Positions 1 to 6,176 of a stretch of 14,554 nucleotides of DNA are shown in pieces. Both the position numbers and the translations under genes were made by a program. The DNA comes from Dongia_A sp044226685 (GTDB lineage: Bacteria; Pseudomonadota; Alphaproteobacteria; Dongiales; Dongiaceae). Below the pieces are notes generated by a model that saw nothing but the letters and a program-made list of their open reading frames with translations, was not told the DNA's origin and did not search any database. Positions within the stretch are counted from its first letter, which is position 1, and each line of letters opens with the position of its first letter. The stretch spans positions 1 through 14,554 of the forward strand of contig JBGAGP010000125.1 of assembly GCA_044226685.1 (NCBI GenBank), written 5' to 3'.

Positions 1-1040
1 CCCATCGGCTCCATCGACAACGCGTTGAAATTGCCGAACAGGATGCCGACGCTGAAGAAGATGGCGAGCAGATAGGCCATCAGCGACCACAAGGGCGGCT
101 GCCCGCCGGTCATGAAGGCGACCACGAAGAACACGATGGACAGCAGCGAACTGGCGACGAGGCCGGTCGCAGCCAGTCGCCGCATGCCGAAGCGCATGAC
201 CAGCCGCGAATTCACCAGCGACGCCGCGCCGAAGGCGAAGGCATTGGCCCCGAAATAGAGCGGAAACATCTCGCCCAGGCCATACTGCTCCTGCAGGATC
301 TGCTGGGTGGAGGTCAGATAGCCGATGAAGGCGCCGAAGATCAGCCCCGCGGTGATGGTGTAGCCGAGCGTGAAGCGGTTGGTGCAGGCCTCGTGGAAGG
401 CCATGGTGATGCGGCGCAGCGAGAAACTGGCGCGCCGTTCCAGCGGCAGCGTTTCCGGCTGGCGCCAGGCAAACCAAGTCAAGCCGATGACGCCCTGGGC
501 CAGCAGCACGCCGAAGATCCAGCGCCATTCGGCCACGAACAGGATGCCCTGGCCGATGGAAGGCGCGATCACCGGCACCACGATGAAAACCGTGGTCACC
601 AGCGACAGCACCTTCGCCATCTCACGCCCGGAATAGAGGTCGCGGATCAGGGCGATGGAAACGATGCGCGGCCCCGCCGCTCCAATGCCCTGGAGGAAGC
701 GGCCGAGCAGCATGATCTCGAAGCTCGGCGACAGGATGCACATCAGCGTGCCGACCAGGAAGATGGCGAAACCCCAATAGATGGTCGGCTTGCGCCCGAT
801 CGTGTCGGCGACCGGGCCGTAGACCAGCTGCGACAGCGCCAGGCCGAGGAACAGCGCGGTCACGATCATCTGCCGGTCGTTCTCACGCCGGATGGCGAGG
901 TCGGCGGCGATCTGCGGCAATGCCGGCAGCATGGCGTCGATGGAAAACGCGATCAGCGACGACATCACCGCCATCAGCACGACGAACTCGATGCTGGCAT
1001 GGTGCTTGTCCGGTCTTGGCGCGGTCGTCGTCACGGTCAT
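1..1040 (-). CDS. Bcr/CflA-family MFS drug exporter (3' end cut by window)
   Basis: Inner-membrane proton-driven exporter of the major facilitator superfamily. About 346 residues are visible, from the start at 1040 to the window edge; the C-terminal end (probably some 50 residues) is missing. Reading the minus strand gives a short polar N-terminus, then a hydrophobic first helix. The family loop motif GPVADTIGRKP lies after helix 2 (near base 800), and FGNFNALSMEPMG, typical of the Bcr/CflA group, sits at the truncated end. Hydrophobic segments recur throughout. The ATG at 1040-1038 has GGAGGGG only two bases away, which is too close. The GTG two codons on (1034-1032) lies about eight bases from GGAGG and may be the true start. 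The gene diverges from the PPOX-fold gene. Substrate is unknown; family members export chloramphenicol, bicyclomycin, sulfonamides or similar compounds. Confidence 0.9.
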   Translation of the reverse strand, partial: MTVTTTAPRPDKHHASIEFVVLMAVMSSLIAFSIDAMLPALPQIAADLAIRRENDRQMIVTALFLGLALSQLVYGPVADTIGRKPTIYWGFAIFLVGTLMCILSPSFEIMLLGRFLQGIGAAGPRIVSIALIRDLYSGREMAKVLSLVTTVFIVVPVIAPSIGQGILFVAEWRWIFGVLLAQGVIGLTWFAWRQPETLPLERRASFSLRRITMAFHEACTNRFTLGYTITAGLIFGAFIGYLTSTQQILQEQYGLGEMFPLYFGANAFAFGAASLVNSRLVMRFGMRRLAATGLVASSLLSIVFFVVAFMTGGQPPLWSLMAYLLAIFFSVGILFGNFNALSMEPM

Positions 1041-1119
1041 CCCCTCCGGCGGAGCGGTGAATTTGCATGCGCGGCCGGCGCTGTCAAACCGTGTCCCGCG
1101 CATGGGCCGCCTGCAAAAT

Positions 1120-1181
1120 CGGGACGCTCCGTCGTCCCGGCCGTCCGGCGCGGCAAGCCCCTTGCCGCCGGCGTCGACGCC
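1120..1181. promoter_or_regulatory. Cluster of inverted repeats in a divergent intergenic region
   Basis: Three perfect symmetric elements sit side by side between the divergent MFS and PPOX genes. CGGGACG and CGTCCCG pair across six bases (1120-1139). GCGGCAAG and CTTGCCGC pair across CCC (1150-1168). GGCGTCGACGCC is a 12-bp palindrome (1170-1181). They could be regulator sites or RNA hairpins in the leaders. No known regulator is recognised, and GC-rich DNA yields such symmetry by chance fairly often. Confidence 0.3.
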
Positions 1182-1194
1182 ATGCTCTAGTGTG

Positions 1195-1209
1195 TGAGAA
1201 TCGTTCGCA
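1195..1209. promoter_or_regulatory. Possible Fur-like operator
   Basis: TGAGAA-TCG-TTCGCA is an imperfect inverted repeat (five of six positions symmetric). It resembles one half of proteobacterial Fur-type sites (TGAGAA/TTCTCA). It lies 17 bases before the first possible start of the PPOX-fold gene, where a bound repressor would block transcription. Only one partial match is seen, so this is a weak call. Confidence 0.18.
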
Positions 1210-1213
1210 AAAA

Positions 1214-1241
1214 CCCGAGGATTCCATGCCCGAGGATTCCA
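1214..1241 (+). repeat. Tandem duplication of a start region (13-bp unit, 15-bp period)
   Basis: CCCGAGGATTCCA occurs at 1214-1226 and again at 1229-1241. Each copy brings a GAGG ribosome-binding core, and each is followed by an in-frame ATG (1226 and 1244). The period of 15 keeps the reading frame, so slippage here would add five residues without breaking the gene. Confidence 0.75.
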
Positions 1242-1876
1242 CAATGGACCAGCATCGCATCGGCGGCGTCGACGAATTGCGCGCCCTGTTCGGCCACGCC
1301 GAGGGCCTGGCCTTGCGCAAGGCGATCCCGAAGCTCGACCGCCACGCACGGGATTTCATCGCCCGCTCGCCTTTTCTCTGCATCGCCACCGCGAATGCGG
1401 CGGGACGCGCCGATGTCTCGCCGCGCGGCGACCCGGCCGGCTTCGTCCAGGTGCTGGACGACCACCACCTGGCGATCCCTGACCGGCCCGGCAACAACCG
1501 GCTGGATACGATGATGAACATCCTGGAGAACCCGAATGTCGGGCTGATCTTCATGATCCCCGGCTTCGAGGACACCTTGCGGATCAACGGCCGGGCCGAG
1601 ATCACCCGCGATCCCGCGATCCTGGCGCACGCCACGGTCGACGGCAAGACGCCGAAGGTGGCGATCCGGGTGCGCGTCGACGAGGCCTTCCTGCATTGCG
1701 CCAAGGCCTTCAAGCGTTCGCGCCTGTGGCAGCCGGAGGCGCGGGTCGACCGCAAGGTGATGCCGAGCCTGGCCCGCATCATCCTGGAGCAGACCGCGGA
1801 AGCGGCGCCGAAAGAGGAGGAGGTCGTCGCCTGCGACCTCGACATCGAGGAGAGCTATCGCAAGGAGTTGTACTGA
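1226..1876 (+). CDS. FMN-binding PPOX-fold flavoprotein (DR_2398/MSMEG_1061-like)
   Basis: Predicted cytoplasmic pyridoxamine-phosphate-oxidase-like split-barrel protein that probably binds FMN (or a related flavin cofactor). It has 216 residues from 1226, or 210 from the equally good ATG at 1244. Recognisable family blocks are FIARSPFLCIATA, ADVSPRGDPAGFV, LAIPDRPGNNRLD, NPNVGLIFMIPG, LRINGRAEI and AFLHCAKAFKRS. Together these mark the subfamily often annotated as DR_2398 or MSMEG_1061 PPOX flavoproteins. The natural substrate is not known; a true PNP oxidase role is unlikely given the subfamily. The start region is duplicated, so the choice between 1226 (five-base spacer) and 1244 (eight-base spacer) is open. 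The gene diverges from the MFS exporter and stands upstream of, but outside, the riboswitch unit. Confidence 0.88.
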   Translation: MPEDSTMDQHRIGGVDELRALFGHAEGLALRKAIPKLDRHARDFIARSPFLCIATANAAGRADVSPRGDPAGFVQVLDDHHLAIPDRPGNNRLDTMMNILENPNVGLIFMIPGFEDTLRINGRAEITRDPAILAHATVDGKTPKVAIRVRVDEAFLHCAKAFKRSRLWQPEARVDRKVMPSLARIILEQTAEAAPKEEEVVACDLDIEESYRKELY

Positions 1877-1937
1877 GCGACCGCATTGACCGCGCCTTCC
1901 TTGCCGGCAGACGGCGGATTTGCTAAGCATTCCGTCT

Positions 1938-2124
1938 CGATGGTTCCCCGACGGATGAACTCCAGGGGATGAAAAGGGAACACGGTGAGGACGACCCAAT
2001 CGGGGCCGAAACCGTGGCTGCCCCCGCAACTGTGAGCGGCGAGGCTTGCGAACAAGAGCGCCACTGGGAAACCGGGAAGGTCGTTCGCCAGCCGCCAAGC
2101 CGCGAGCCAGGAGACCTGCCATCG
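1938..2124 (+). ncRNA. Cobalamin (AdoCbl-type) riboswitch
   Basis: The conserved cobalamin aptamer core can be read in order: GGTTCC, then GGGATGAAAAGGGAACACGG (about 1955-1984), CCGTGGCTGCCCCCGCAACT (2012-2031), GCCACTGGG (about 2060) with its partner CGGGAAGGTC, and the B12 box AGCCAGGAGACCTGCC (2105-2120). CGATGG (1938-1943) and CCATCG (2119-2124) pair perfectly as the closing P1 stem. By family knowledge, binding of a cobalamin lowers expression of the genes downstream, here DUF1636 and an ABC ATPase. No U-tract terminator follows, so control is more likely at translation. Confidence 0.96.
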
Positions 2125-2216
2125 CCAACCTGAACGTAACCGGACGGGGTGTGCCGGAGGGAGCGATGATGCAGATGCGACTTGCGACCAGATCTGTGCC
2201 GTTGCCGCGCCGCGAT

Positions 2217-2237
2217 GCCCCGTGCTCATGGCGGGGT
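2217..2237 (+). promoter_or_regulatory. Candidate SD-sequestering hairpin of the riboswitch
   Basis: CCCCG (2218-2222) can pair with CGGGG (2232-2236) across a nine-base loop, extended by a G-U pair. The GGGG of the right arm is also the only plausible ribosome-binding core for the DUF1636 gene, six bases before its ATG at 2243. A second CGGGG at 2145-2149, just after the aptamer, could compete for the same CCCCG and release the site. This is an inference from pairing alone. Confidence 0.4.
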
Positions 2238-2242
2238 AGAAC

Positions 2243-2659
2243 ATGGCGACGGATTCCAAGACACCACACCAGCTCATCCTGTGCACCACATGCCGGCGGA
2301 CCGGGACCGATTGCCGCCCCGGCCTGCGGCTGCTGCAATCGCTAGACCAGGCCGCCGATCTCGGCCGCAGCGCCGGACTGCCGGAGGAATTCGGCATCTC
2401 CGGCACCGCCTGCCTGTCCGGCTGCACGCGGCCCTGCACGGTCGCCTTCGTCGCGGAGGGCAAGGCGACCTATCTGTTCGGCGACATCGACCCGGCCGAG
2501 GATCTCGATGCGCTGGTCGCCTTCGCGCGGCTCTACCAGGCGCAGGAAGACGGCATGACCGGCTTCCGCGCGCGGCCGGACGCCTTGCGCGGCAAGTGCC
2601 TGGCGCGCGTCCCCAGCGCGCTGATGATCAGCGCGCCGCGCGCGCGGGAGCCGCACTGA
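2243..2659 (+). CDS. DUF1636 cysteine-rich putative metal-binding protein
   Basis: Small soluble protein of 138 residues matching DUF1636 (predicted metal-binding). Six cysteines fit the family pattern: C14 and C17 (CTTC), C24, then C57, C61 and C65 (CLSGCTRPC), with another at C119. The spacing suggests a metal or cluster site, and the family is commonly found under cobalamin control, so cobalt or corrinoid handling is a fair inference; no reaction is established. The start is fixed: an in-frame TAG at 2237-2239 lies just before the ATG at 2243, and GGGG at 2233-2236 is the ribosome-binding core. It is the first gene behind the cobalamin riboswitch and overlaps the ABC ATPase gene by one base (TGATG), so the two are translationally coupled. 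Confidence 0.9.
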   Translation: MATDSKTPHQLILCTTCRRTGTDCRPGLRLLQSLDQAADLGRSAGLPEEFGISGTACLSGCTRPCTVAFVAEGKATYLFGDIDPAEDLDALVAFARLYQAQEDGMTGFRARPDALRGKCLARVPSALMISAPRAREPH

Positions 2660-3441
2660 TGGTCGCCGCACTCGCAGTGCGCGATCTCGCCTGGGGCGCC
2701 CAGCAGGGCGTGCCGATCCTGCGCGACATAAGTTTCGACGTCGCGCCGCAGGAGATGATCGGCATCGTCGGGCCGAGCGGCGCGGGCAAGACCAGCCTGC
2801 TGCGCTGCCTCGCGCGGGCGAACCGGCCGTGGCATGGCGTGATCCAGCTGAACGGCGCGGATCTCTGGGGCCTGGCGCCGGGCGAGGCCGCGCGTCGCAT
2901 TGCCGCCGTGCCGCAGGAGGTTCCGGCGGCCTATCCCTTCCGGGTGCGCGATGTGCTGATGCTTGGCCGCGCCGCGCGGCGCCGCCGGCGCGACGACCGG
3001 GGCGCGCAAGACCGCGCCAGGATCGGCGCGGCGCTGGAGCAGCTGCACCTTGCTCATCTCGCCGAAAGGCTTTTCTCGACCTTGTCCGGCGGCGAGAAGC
3101 AGCGCGTGTTGATTGCCCGCGCGCTGGCGCAGGAGGCCAGCCTCGTGCTGCTCGACGAGCCGACGCATCACGTCGATATCGGGCTGCAACTCGAAATCCT
3201 CGGTTTGTTGCGCCGGCTGGGCCGCACCGTGGTGGTCGCGTCGCACGACCTCAACCTGGTGGCGTCCTTCGCCGATCGAGTGCTGCTGCTGGATGGTGGC
3301 CGGCTGATCGGCGCGGGACCGGCGGCGGAGGTCCTCACCGCTGGGGCGATCCGTGCCGCCTTCGCGGTCGAGGCAGTGATCGACCGGCAACCCTGGGTGC
3401 CGGCGCCGCGCTTCGCCTTCCACCCCATCGGCAAGGCCTGA
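2659..3441 (+). CDS. ABC transporter ATP-binding protein, FecE/BtuD type
   Basis: Cytoplasmic nucleotide-binding subunit of an importer of the iron-siderophore/haem/B12 class, 260 residues. All motifs are intact: Walker A GPSGAGKTS at 38-46, Q-loop in VPQE, signature LSGGEKQR at 142-149, Walker B LVLLDEP at 162-168 and switch SHD at 195-197. AAYPFRVRDVLMLGR is typical of the FecE/BtuD/HmuV group. The start overlaps the DUF1636 stop (TGATG), which places it under the cobalamin riboswitch. That context makes corrinoid or cobalt-linked uptake the best guess. No permease or binding-protein gene lies beside it, which is unusual; it must work with a transporter encoded elsewhere, or have a different partner. 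I do not assign btuD because substrate is not shown. Confidence 0.9.
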   Translation: MVAALAVRDLAWGAQQGVPILRDISFDVAPQEMIGIVGPSGAGKTSLLRCLARANRPWHGVIQLNGADLWGLAPGEAARRIAAVPQEVPAAYPFRVRDVLMLGRAARRRRRDDRGAQDRARIGAALEQLHLAHLAERLFSTLSGGEKQRVLIARALAQEASLVLLDEPTHHVDIGLQLEILGLLRRLGRTVVVASHDLNLVASFADRVLLLDGGRLIGAGPAAEVLTAGAIRAAFAVEAVIDRQPWVPAPRFAFHPIGKA

Positions 3442-3444
3442 GGC

Positions 3445-3465
3445 GATGCGGCGCCGCGACGCATC
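3445..3465 (+). terminator. Possible hairpin after the ABC ATPase gene
   Basis: GATGCG (3445-3450) and CGCATC (3460-3465) pair across nine bases, four bases after the ATPase stop. There is no U-tract, so it may only stabilise the mRNA end. A second symmetric pair, CCGGCC (3482-3487) and GGCCGG (3511-3516), follows in the same gap. Confidence 0.3.
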
Positions 3466-3537
3466 ACCGCAGCGGGCGCTGCCGGCCGACGGGGTCGGTT
3501 GTCGCAGGACGGCCGGGGATGCTAGGAATGGACCCGC

Positions 3538-3963
3538 ATGAGACTGCACCGGTCCCCCCGCCACATGGCCCATGCCAACCGTCGCCTCGCGGCGGCGGTG
3601 CTGATGCTCGGCCTGTTGCTGCAGGCGCTGGCGCCGTATCTGCCGATGCCCGCCATGGGTGGCGGCACCAGCTGGGACATGACCGATGCGGCGTTCTCCG
3701 GTGCCGCCGCCTGGTTGCCGACCTGCCTGTCGCCGCGCGCCGATGGCGATGACGGCGTGCCGACCCCCGGCGCTGCGCATCCGGGCGATTGCGCGGTCTG
3801 CCTGGTGATGCAGCAGGCCGGCGCGACACTGGCGCCGGCAGCGTTCGATCTTTCCGTTCCAGGCATTTTCCAGCGTGCCGAATCATCCCCCCGGCAGCAA
3901 CTGCCGCATGCCGCGCCGTCCGGCGAAGGCTTCTCCTCCCGCGCGCCGCCGCGCCTTGCCTGA
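3538..3963 (+). CDS. DUF2946-like membrane-anchored protein with CxxC motif
   Basis: Protein of 141 residues with a positively charged N-terminus and one strong hydrophobic segment at about 17-36 (AAAVLMLGLLLQALAPYL), either a signal anchor or an uncleaved signal peptide. The rest would be periplasmic. A CxxC pair at C85 and C88 (GDCAVCLVMQQAG) resembles the DUF2946 core. The family is poorly characterised and often lies near copper-handling or TonB genes, which agrees with the PCu(A)C gene next door. The C-terminal 40 residues look disordered. The ATG at 3538 has only AGGA about ten bases upstream; the ATG at 3565 is an alternative with no visible ribosome-binding site. It is 96 bases after the ABC ATPase and may or may not share its transcript. 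Confidence 0.68.
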   Translation: MRLHRSPRHMAHANRRLAAAVLMLGLLLQALAPYLPMPAMGGGTSWDMTDAAFSGAAAWLPTCLSPRADGDDGVPTPGAAHPGDCAVCLVMQQAGATLAPAAFDLSVPGIFQRAESSPRQQLPHAAPSGEGFSSRAPPRLA

Positions 3964-3968
3964 TTGCG

Positions 3969-3995
3969 CGCGGGCCTGTGCTGCACAGGCCCGCG
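3969..3995 (+). terminator. Strong 12-bp hairpin after the DUF2946-like gene
   Basis: CGCGGGCCTGTG and CACAGGCCCGCG form a perfect 12-bp stem with a three-base CTG loop, starting five bases after the stop codon. The stem is very stable, but no U-tract follows, so it is a terminator-like or mRNA-stabilising element rather than a classic intrinsic terminator. Confidence 0.6.
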
Positions 3996-4119
3996 GCGTG
4001 CGGCGGTTCGACGATCTTCGGCATCGCGCCGGGCCGATCGCCGAAACCGGCGCTTCCCGTTTCAAAGGCAATTCCTGCGCGGCGAACACGATTCCGCGCA
4101 TCCGACAAAGGAGACCGAC

Positions 4120-4602
4120 ATGAACCGACGCAACCTGCTGCTGGCCGGCATCGCGCTTGTCCCGGCCCTGCGCGCCGCCTGGGCTCCGGCCATCGCCTGG
4201 GCCCATGAATTCAAGGCCGGCGACCTGGTGATCGAGCATCCGTGGGCGCGTGCCACCGGCAAGAACCGGCCCGGCGCCGGCTATCTCGAGATCGAGAACC
4301 ACGGCACCGTCGCCGACCGGCTGATCGGCGCCGAGACCCGGATCGCCGACATGGCGCAGCTGCACAACCACATCATGGAGAACGACGTCGCCAAGATGGT
4401 GGCGGTCGACGCGGTGGACATTCCGGCCGGCGGCAAGGCGGAGCTGAAGCCGCATGGATTCCATCTGATGTTCATGGGCTTGAAGCAGCCCCTGGCCGAG
4501 GGTGACACTTTCCCGGTCACGCTCATCTTCGAGCATGCCGGGCGGGTCGATGTCACTTTCGTGACCGAGGCCGCCGGAGCGACGGAGCCGGCGGGCGATT
4601 GA
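4120..4602 (+). CDS. PCu(A)C periplasmic copper chaperone
   Basis: Periplasmic Cu(I) carrier of the PCu(A)C (DUF461) family, 160 residues; family members deliver copper to the CuA site of cytochrome c oxidase or to Sco. The copper site is complete and in canonical spacing: H82, ten residues, M93, twenty-one residues, H115, x, M117 (H-x10-M-x21-H-x-M). An N-terminal export signal runs from NRRNLLLAG to about AWA at 26-28; the twin arginine could make it a Tat substrate, but a Sec signal is as likely. The ATG at 4120 has a good AAAGGAG about seven bases upstream; the frame stays open further upstream but lacks coding sense there. The DUF2946-like gene before it makes a copper-handling pair, although the hairpin at 3969-3995 lies between them. 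Confidence 0.93.
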   Translation: MNRRNLLLAGIALVPALRAAWAPAIAWAHEFKAGDLVIEHPWARATGKNRPGAGYLEIENHGTVADRLIGAETRIADMAQLHNHIMENDVAKMVAVDAVDIPAGGKAELKPHGFHLMFMGLKQPLAEGDTFPVTLIFEHAGRVDVTFVTEAAGATEPAGD

Positions 4603-4654
4603 GTCGCCGGCCGTGCCAGGCTGGCTTATTCTCTGACCCGCACGGGAGGTCAAC

Positions 4655-5539
4655 ATGTCGACGGCGATCGATGGATCCGATCCCTACTATGGGTGGTCGT
4701 GCACGGTATCCGGGAGCCTCACCCCGGGCTCGCCGCAGCATCGCGACGCCTTCTGTCGCATGCTGCTCGACACGTACAATCCCTATCGTCCGGCGATCAT
4801 GGACTGGCCGGCATTGAACGAGGCCGAACTGGCCCGCCTTGCCGGCCTGCCCTTCTGGGATACCGCGGTGGCGATCGAGGAGCGCGCGTCCCTGCGCATG
4901 GAATGGCAGGCGGAGAATGTCGCGGACACGCAGATCCGCGAAGCCCTGATGCTGAACGCGGCGGAGGAGCGCCGGCACAAGGAAGTCCTCGGCCATATGC
5001 TCGCCTTCTACGGCATCGCGCTGCCGCAGCAGCCGATCCATGTCAAACCCAGCAACCCCGAATTCGGTTTCCTGCGCACGGGGTACGGCGAGTGCATCAA
5101 CTCGTTCTTCGCCTTCGGCCTGTTCGCCCTGGCGGAAAAATCCGGCTTCTTTCCAGCCCCCCTGGTCGCCGTATTCGAGCCGGTGGTGCAGGAGGAGGCC
5201 CGTCACATCCTCTTCTTCGCCAACTACCTGGCCTGGCGGCGCGCGCATTCGCGCGGGCTGGCGCGTCTCTGCTTCGAGATGGTCAGCCTCGCGGCGCTCG
5301 CCGACCAGGTCTTCGCCCGCCTGGCGACGGCGGTCGCGGTGCGCCGGCGCCGGCGGCGCATGCGCAGCAATTTCCTCACCTCCGGCGTCGGCGCGGTCTC
5401 GGGCAAGCTCGACCTGCGCGGCTTCCTGGTGCTGTGCCTGTCCGAGAACGATCGGCGCATGGCGGGCTATGACGGCCGGTTGCTGCGCCCGGCGATGATG
5501 CCGGCGCTGGTCCGCACGATGCTTCGCTTCATCGGCTAA
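4655..5539 (+). CDS. Ferritin-like diiron-type protein
   Basis: Protein of 294 residues with the sequence signature of a ferritin-like four-helix bundle. Two glutamate/histidine ligand pairs are visible, EERRH (E105, H108) and EEARH (E181, H184). Further acidic candidates are E75/E76 (AIEERASLRMEW) and E146 (YGECINSFF). This is the arrangement expected for a dimetal carboxylate site. Length and the C-terminal extension exceed those of plain ferritins; the extension has a hydrophobic, arginine-rich stretch (AVAVRRRRRRMR, about 228-239) that could contact membrane or nucleic acid. The reaction is unknown: oxygenase, oxidase and metal-storage roles are all possible. The start is supported by GGGAGGT five bases upstream. 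It appears to be a single-gene unit. Confidence 0.75.
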   Translation: MSTAIDGSDPYYGWSCTVSGSLTPGSPQHRDAFCRMLLDTYNPYRPAIMDWPALNEAELARLAGLPFWDTAVAIEERASLRMEWQAENVADTQIREALMLNAAEERRHKEVLGHMLAFYGIALPQQPIHVKPSNPEFGFLRTGYGECINSFFAFGLFALAEKSGFFPAPLVAVFEPVVQEEARHILFFANYLAWRRAHSRGLARLCFEMVSLAALADQVFARLATAVAVRRRRRRMRSNFLTSGVGAVSGKLDLRGFLVLCLSENDRRMAGYDGRLLRPAMMPALVRTMLRFIG

Positions 5540-5610
5540 CCGCCGCCTGTCCGGAACCGGCCGCGCGCCGCTGCATTGCATGGAGAGCGACCCCGGAAAG
5601 GAGCGGGACC

Positions 5611-5826
5611 ATGCCACGCGGCGACAAGCGTTCGTATACCGACAAGCAGAAGCGCCAGGCCGAACATATCGAGGAGGGCTACGAAAAGCGCGGCGTCTCC
5701 AAGAAGGAGGCGGAGCGGCGCGCCTGGGCCACCACCAACAAGGAGAGCGGCGGCGGCAGAAAAAGCGGCTCCGGCCGCGGCAAGACGGCGAAGAAAAAGA
5801 CCGCGCGCAAGGCCAGCAAGCGCTAA
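5611..5826 (+). CDS. Small basic conserved protein ('plasmid stabilization'-like)
   Basis: Protein of 71 residues, very rich in lysine, arginine and glycine. The N-terminal half (RGDKRSYTDKQKRQAEHI, then GYEKRGVSKKEAERRAWAT) matches from memory a widespread small proteobacterial family that databases often label plasmid stabilization protein; that label has little experimental support. The C-terminal half is a low-complexity GGGRKSGSGRGK and KKKTARKASK tail resembling histone H1-like or DNA-binding tails. Nucleic acid binding is therefore an inference. The start has AAGGAG eight to nine bases upstream. It stands alone, and a CCGCATGCGG palindrome 25 bases past the stop may end its transcript. 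Confidence 0.75.
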   Translation: MPRGDKRSYTDKQKRQAEHIEEGYEKRGVSKKEAERRAWATTNKESGGGRKSGSGRGKTAKKKTARKASKR

Positions 5827-6176
5827 GCGGGTTTCCCGGTTCGTCTACCTTCCGCATGCGGGAAATGCCGCCGCTGACCAGGGTCGCGCACCGGGCGCGA
5901 GGCGCTTGACGGGAAACGTGGATAGTTGGTCAAATGCCCGTGTGACATTGATCATTGCGCCGTCGGTCGATCGCCGCTACTGATCTGTTCCCTGCGCGCG
6001 TGACTGACTTGCCCGATTTCTGGGCGGCTCGTGCGCCGGGTCCGCAGGCCGGCTCGGCGGTCGATCGGGTGCGCAATTCATGGACGCGAGAATTCATGTA
6101 CGCGGGAATTCATGGACGCGGGGCGGTACATCATAGTCGTGCCGGCTGAACACGCGAGGGTGCACGGGGGCACGGC
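5827..6176 (+). promoter_or_regulatory. 350-bp intergenic region, promoter region of the GT operon
   Basis: No gene is supported here. From left to right it holds the palindrome CCGCATGCGG (5852-5861); a possible sigma-70 promoter, TTGACG (5906-5911) and TCAAAT (5930-5935) with an 18-base spacer; a half-conserved CRP/FNR-like TGTGA-N6-TCATT (5941-5956); CGGTCGATCG twice (5964-5973 and 6058-6067); and three 16-bp tandem repeats (6075-6122) annotated separately. This is far richer than the other gaps and suggests regulated transcription of the operon at 6177. Confidence 0.45.
6075..6122 (+). repeat. Three 16-bp tandem repeats upstream of the GT operon
   Basis: Three directly adjacent copies of AATTCATGGACGCGRG: 6075-6090, 6091-6106 (one G to T change, ATGTAC) and 6107-6122. 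They end 54 bases before the glycosyltransferase start. The period of 16 is not a codon multiple, and no ribosome-binding site precedes the ATGs inside, so they are not coding. Direct repeats at this position could be binding sites for a response regulator or a similar activator. Confidence 0.75.

Noticed and set aside
1187..2338. Long open frame on the minus strand opposite the PPOX gene and riboswitch (383 residues)
   Set aside because: It is antisense to a clear PPOX-fold gene and a structured RNA, is rich in R, P, A and G, and shows no family motif; open antisense frames are expected at this GC content.
2533..3780. Minus-strand open frame of 415 residues opposite the ABC ATPase
   Set aside because: Low-complexity R/H/G/Q-rich composition without motifs; the plus strand encodes a complete ABC ATPase with all motifs.
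5941..5956. CRP/FNR-type site TGTGA-N6-TCATT
   Set aside because: Only one half is well conserved and no partner evidence exists; mentioned within the intergenic entry but not called as a site.
6080..6149. Short peptides starting at the ATGs inside the 16-bp repeats
   Set aside because: No ribosome-binding sites, and the 16-base period puts each ATG in a different frame.
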